DNA from: Phycisphaeraceae bacterium
GTDB taxonomy: Bacteria; Planctomycetota; Phycisphaerae; Phycisphaerales; UBA1924
DNA length: 64,000 nt
Direction: 5' to 3'
Assembly: GCA_019636495.1 (NCBI GenBank)
Contig: JAHBXL010000005.1
Location: forward strand, 124,001 to 188,000
Under the pieces are notes generated by a model. It saw only the letters and a list, made by a program, of their open reading frames with translations. It ran no database searches and was not told where the DNA came from. Both the position numbers and the translations under genes were made by a program. This document shows, piece by piece, positions 61,260-64,000 of this stretch. Numbering within the stretch: the first letter of the stretch is position 1; each line of letters starts with the position of its first letter.

Positions 61260-62491
61260 TACCGCAGGTCAAACTCGGTCGGGTTCCTCGCGTGGAATGA
61301 GTCCGTGCCGACGTTCTCGCCCTCGGCGAATGCCACGGCGACGTCGCGCCGATTGCGCAGGTCGATGATGTGCCCCAGTCGCGGCGGGTCATCGAGAGCG
61401 GCGCGGGGGCGGAGAAAGTCGGCCGGATCGGGCACGATCTGCACCACCGGCTCGCACGGGCGCGTGGGGTCCCACATCACCACGACGCACACCGTTCCGT
61501 CGCTCAGTTCCACGAGCGAGCCGGGCGCGAACGCCGGGACCACCGCGAGCAGCGCCTTGAACACGACCGGATCGAGTTTGCCCGCGCGCACCAGGGCGAG
61601 TGTCTGTCGCAGCGCGCGCACCGTCGGGACGCGCACCTGCTCGCTTCCCTTCGGCACGGGCGGCGCGCGGAGCCGATCGAACACGTCGGCCACCGCGATG
61701 ATCCGCGCGAAGACGTGGATCTCGCCGCCGGCCAGCGGGCGCGGCGGGCCCATGATCCGCGGGCGCCTGGGGAACCCCGTGCCGTCCATGCGCTGGTGGT
61801 GGTGCAGCACCGCCGCCGCGGCGGTCGGCGCGACCTTGCCGCGCACCGTGTCAAAGCCCAGCGCGGCGTGCTTCTGCCATCGCGGGTCGGACTCGTCGCG
61901 TGTGCGTTCCCAGTCGGCCACGACCTCGGGCGCCAGCCGGAGCATCCCGACATCGTGCAGCATGGCGCCGACGCCGAGATTCTCGACGTTCTGCGCGCGA
62001 CGCGCACCGATCAGCGGGCGCTCGCTGATCAGGTAGCCATCGAGTTTCAGGGCCATGAGCAGGCTGAGGTAGCACACGTTCGACGAGTGCGCGACCAGCG
62101 GGCCGGAAGAGTCGAGTATGTCGCCGAGGAAGACCGCCGCGCTCGGCTCATCGAGCATCGCCTGCGCGAAGGACCGTACGGTCGCGGCGTAGTCGTTGAA
62201 CTCGAGATCGGCGTGGGTGTCGGAAGCGACCGTGTCGAAGCACCCGGCCAGGCGGGAGGCCATCTTGCCGTGTTCGGCGACGATGCGCGGGCTGGCGTAG
62301 CGGAGCAGGAAGTCCGTCGGCGGGTAGCGGATCCAGATGCGGCGGACGCCCATCTGCCGCATTTTCTGGATCGAATGGGTGTCCAGTTCGGCCCCGGGCT
62401 TGAGCAGCAGGTGCTCGGGCTTCTCAGGATGCAGGACGGGCAGCGCCAGCGTCATATGCGGGACAGCCTTGTCGACGGAGATTCTCAGCAT
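61205..62491 (-). CDS. HD-GYP domain phosphohydrolase
   Basis: 428 residues from ATG 62491, AAGGG upstream. HD motif LHDVGMLRL and the extended HHHQRMDGTGFPRRP (GYP replaced by GFP), with AHSSNVCYLSLL before it. Likely a c-di-GMP phosphodiesterase without a receiver domain; an N-terminal DUF3391-like segment is possible. The C-terminal ~130 residues look like a PilZ-unrelated beta region. Overlap with the adaptor gene at the 3' end. Confidence 0.88.
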   Translation of the reverse strand: MLRISVDKAVPHMTLALPVLHPEKPEHLLLKPGAELDTHSIQKMRQMGVRRIWIRYPPTDFLLRYASPRIVAEHGKMASRLAGCFDTVASDTHADLEFNDYAATVRSFAQAMLDEPSAAVFLGDILDSSGPLVAHSSNVCYLSLLMALKLDGYLISERPLIGARRAQNVENLGVGAMLHDVGMLRLAPEVVADWERTRDESDPRWQKHAALGFDTVRGKVAPTAAAAVLHHHQRMDGTGFPRRPRIMGPPRPLAGGEIHVFARIIAVADVFDRLRAPPVPKGSEQVRVPTVRALRQTLALVRAGKLDPVVFKALLAVVPAFAPGSLVELSDGTVCVVVMWDPTRPCEPVVQIVPDPADFLRPRAALDDPPRLGHIIDLRNRRDVAVAFAEGENVGTDSFHARNPTEFDLRYQFVGGVLGSALTPAAAG

Positions 62492-62675
62492 GGAGATCCC
62501 TTCGCATGGCAAGGTTCCGCATGGAACATCGCCGCGGCCGAGCGCACGAACGCGGCGCGGCACCGGCGGAGCGGGCCAAACGGACCCGCGTTCAAGGTAT
62601 CGGCATCGGGACCCGCACGATTCCGCGTCTGCGAGTTCTCGGGCGTCAGGACGGGGAGAGGTTGCCGATCGCCCC

Positions 62676-63770
62676 TCAGGGCAGCAGCGTGTAGCCGTCG
62701 GGCAGGCGCGGCACCAGCACCACGATCGTTCGTCGCGTGACTGGCGGGCGGGCGGCGGCCTGCTCGGCCGCGGCGTCGGACGAGGCGGGCGCGCGGGGCG
62801 CGTGCACGGTTGAGAGCAGCATGGCCTCGCCGATCGTCGGGATGGTCGCCGCGAGCGGACCAGTGCCCGGCCCGATGCTCTCGACAGACGGACCGGGAGC
62901 GGTCGATTCGTCGCGCGATCCGGCGCGGACGACCTGACCGATGCCCGTGGGCGCGCCGGCGGCGGCCGCATCGGCGGCGCGCTGCGCGCTATCGGCGAGT
63001 TGGTCGAGATCGGTCCCCGGAGGCACGGCGATCAGCACGACGGCCTCGTCGGCGCTGCGCGCTGTGTAGCGGACCCACAACCGCGTGAACAACTGTCCTT
63101 GATCGGTCGCCGCGATGCTCGGCGCGGCGAAGAGCGATTCGCCCGACATCGGGCGCGATGCGTCATGGTGCTGGGGCATGAGTTCGACGTGCAGAACGGG
63201 TGCGACGCCGCGCTCGCCGGGCTCGGGCGCGACCCATGAACGCACAAGGAGCCGCAGCCGGCCCGGCCCAAGCCGGAGTCGCTCGGCCTCCAGCGCGACG
63301 GTCTGCCCGGTCCGGCTCTCGGGCGCGCCGACCGCTTCGGTCCAGACCAGCGCCTGCCCGAGCCAGTTTCGTACGGCCCGCGGCGGCGCGCCTGCCGCGA
63401 CGCGCAGACGCTCGAGTTGCGACACCGGCACGCGGTACGCACGGAAGCCGTGCGCCTCCCACAAAGCACCGGCCTCGGGGGGCAACGGGGCATCGGCGTT
63501 GCGCGACACCTCGCGGAGCGCGGCCGCGATCCTCGCCAGCGGCGCATCGGTGGACCACGCGACCACTTCGATTCCCGGTTCGACGCGTCCGGCGACCGGC
63601 GCGGCGGTCACATCCTGCGGGCCCGATGCGCCGCGCTGGGCGGATGGACTCCCGCACGACGCGACGGCGGCGCAGAGCAGCACGAGCACAAGACCGGGGA
63701 AGCGCGTCCTCACGCACACCGGTACGGCCCGCCCGCGGCGGGGTTTCGCCGTTGGGGCACGTGCGCTCAC
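62676..63770 (-). CDS. Lipoprotein of unknown function
   Basis: 364 residues from GTG 63770, which overlaps the upstream gene stop as GTGA; GTG 63776 is the alternative. A lipobox (LLCAAVASC) gives a lipidated Cys at about residue 39. The rest has a repeated beta pattern with RLRLLVRSWV and VVLIAVPPGTDLDQLAD but no recognised family. Coupled translation with the following partial gene suggests a joint function. Confidence 0.65.
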   Translation of the reverse strand: MSARAPTAKPRRGRAVPVCVRTRFPGLVLVLLCAAVASCGSPSAQRGASGPQDVTAAPVAGRVEPGIEVVAWSTDAPLARIAAALREVSRNADAPLPPEAGALWEAHGFRAYRVPVSQLERLRVAAGAPPRAVRNWLGQALVWTEAVGAPESRTGQTVALEAERLRLGPGRLRLLVRSWVAPEPGERGVAPVLHVELMPQHHDASRPMSGESLFAAPSIAATDQGQLFTRLWVRYTARSADEAVVLIAVPPGTDLDQLADSAQRAADAAAAGAPTGIGQVVRAGSRDESTAPGPSVESIGPGTGPLAATIPTIGEAMLLSTVHAPRAPASSDAAAEQAAARPPVTRRTIVVLVPRLPDGYTLLP

Positions 63771-64000
63771 GGGCACTCGTTGATGCGGTCGATCAGGATG
63801 CGGACCAGCCCGAACTTGTGCCGCGTGTGCGGGAAAACCAGCCGCGGCAGGTCGAGGTGGTCATCTTCCTCGGGCAGCGGGCCGCGGAGCATCATCACCG
63901 CCTTGCCGCCTGTCGCGCCGTTTGGCACAGGCGAGGGGCGGATGAGGACCTTGAACTCCTCGGTCAGGCGCTCGACATCGCGCTGCGCGATGGGCCGCTT
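63767..64000 (-). CDS. C-terminal end of an unidentified protein
   Basis: 77 residues are open from the right window edge to TGA at 63767-63769. They include VERLTEEFKVLIRPSP and PRLVFPHTRHKFGLVR, ending INECP. The family is not recognised from this fragment. It precedes the lipoprotein gene with a GTGA overlap. Confidence 0.6.
   Translation of the reverse strand, partial: KRPIAQRDVERLTEEFKVLIRPSPVPNGATGGKAVMMLRGPLPEEDDHLDLPRLVFPHTRHKFGLVRILIDRINECP

Overview
The window is a high-GC (visibly well above 60%), gene-dense bacterial chromosome segment. I infer a member of the Planctomycetota, perhaps near the Phycisphaerae. The reasons are short membrane proteins carrying the C-x2-C(x-L-R-G)...C-P-E-C-G ribbon common in that phylum, a ThuA / sugar-dehydrogenase / PKD / CBM6 secreted fusion, an imuA-imuB-dnaE2 cassette and spacers full of short tandem and palindromic repeats. 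The assignment rests on protein style only. No rRNA or tRNA gene was seen.

Layout. 1-2.7 kb: the uvrA 3' end, a DUF3883-like protein, a single-domain tyrosine (HUH) transposase embedded in its own REP-type hairpins, and an HNH endonuclease. 2.9-7.6 kb: dnaA with a DegT-type aminotransferase directly downstream, a 628-bp gene-free stretch upstream of dnaA that is the best candidate for an origin, and a GNAT acetyltransferase. 7.6-10.9 kb: an accessory island with a 24-copy heptamer array, an IS110-family remnant, an AT-richer RHS toxin tip with a downstream membrane protein that could be its immunity partner, and repeats bracketing the whole. 10.9-25.7 kb: psd-pssA phospholipid pair, a LuxR regulator, an FAD amine-oxidase-like protein, a HEPN-like accessory gene, the large ThuA fusion, an M16 peptidase homologue lacking its zinc motif, a TPR protein and metG. 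25.9-31.9 kb: the imuA-imuB-dnaE2 mutasome operon. 31.9-37.4 kb: MacB/LolCDE-like ABC export genes with gcvH at the head of the operon. 37.5-43.6 kb: a TIM-barrel isomerase, cmk, a four-helix-bundle protein, plsC, and several membrane or small proteins. 43.7-51.5 kb: trxB (with a duplicated 3' fragment about 1 kb away), a secreted protein, pilT, a phosphoesterase and yidC. 51.7-58.4 kb: mutY converging on pilM-pilN-pilO-pilP-pilB. 58.5-64 kb: mqnB, an RND/HlyD-type adaptor, an HD-GYP protein, a lipoprotein and a partial gene.

The most unusual signal is not a gene. At least eight intergenic sites carry tandem arrays with an exact 7-bp period built on GGATNNN (or its complement), the most regular being 24 consecutive GGATGTG/GGATGTC units. 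One array contains the start codon of plsC, two overlap stop codons, and none has a stop codon in any frame. Other spacers carry 9-bp and 10-bp tandem units in inverted pairs. Larger palindromic elements have entered dnaE2 and the RHS gene without breaking the reading frame. Many genes also have a TANNNT hexamer 5-8 nt before the start codon, which suggests widespread leaderless transcription.
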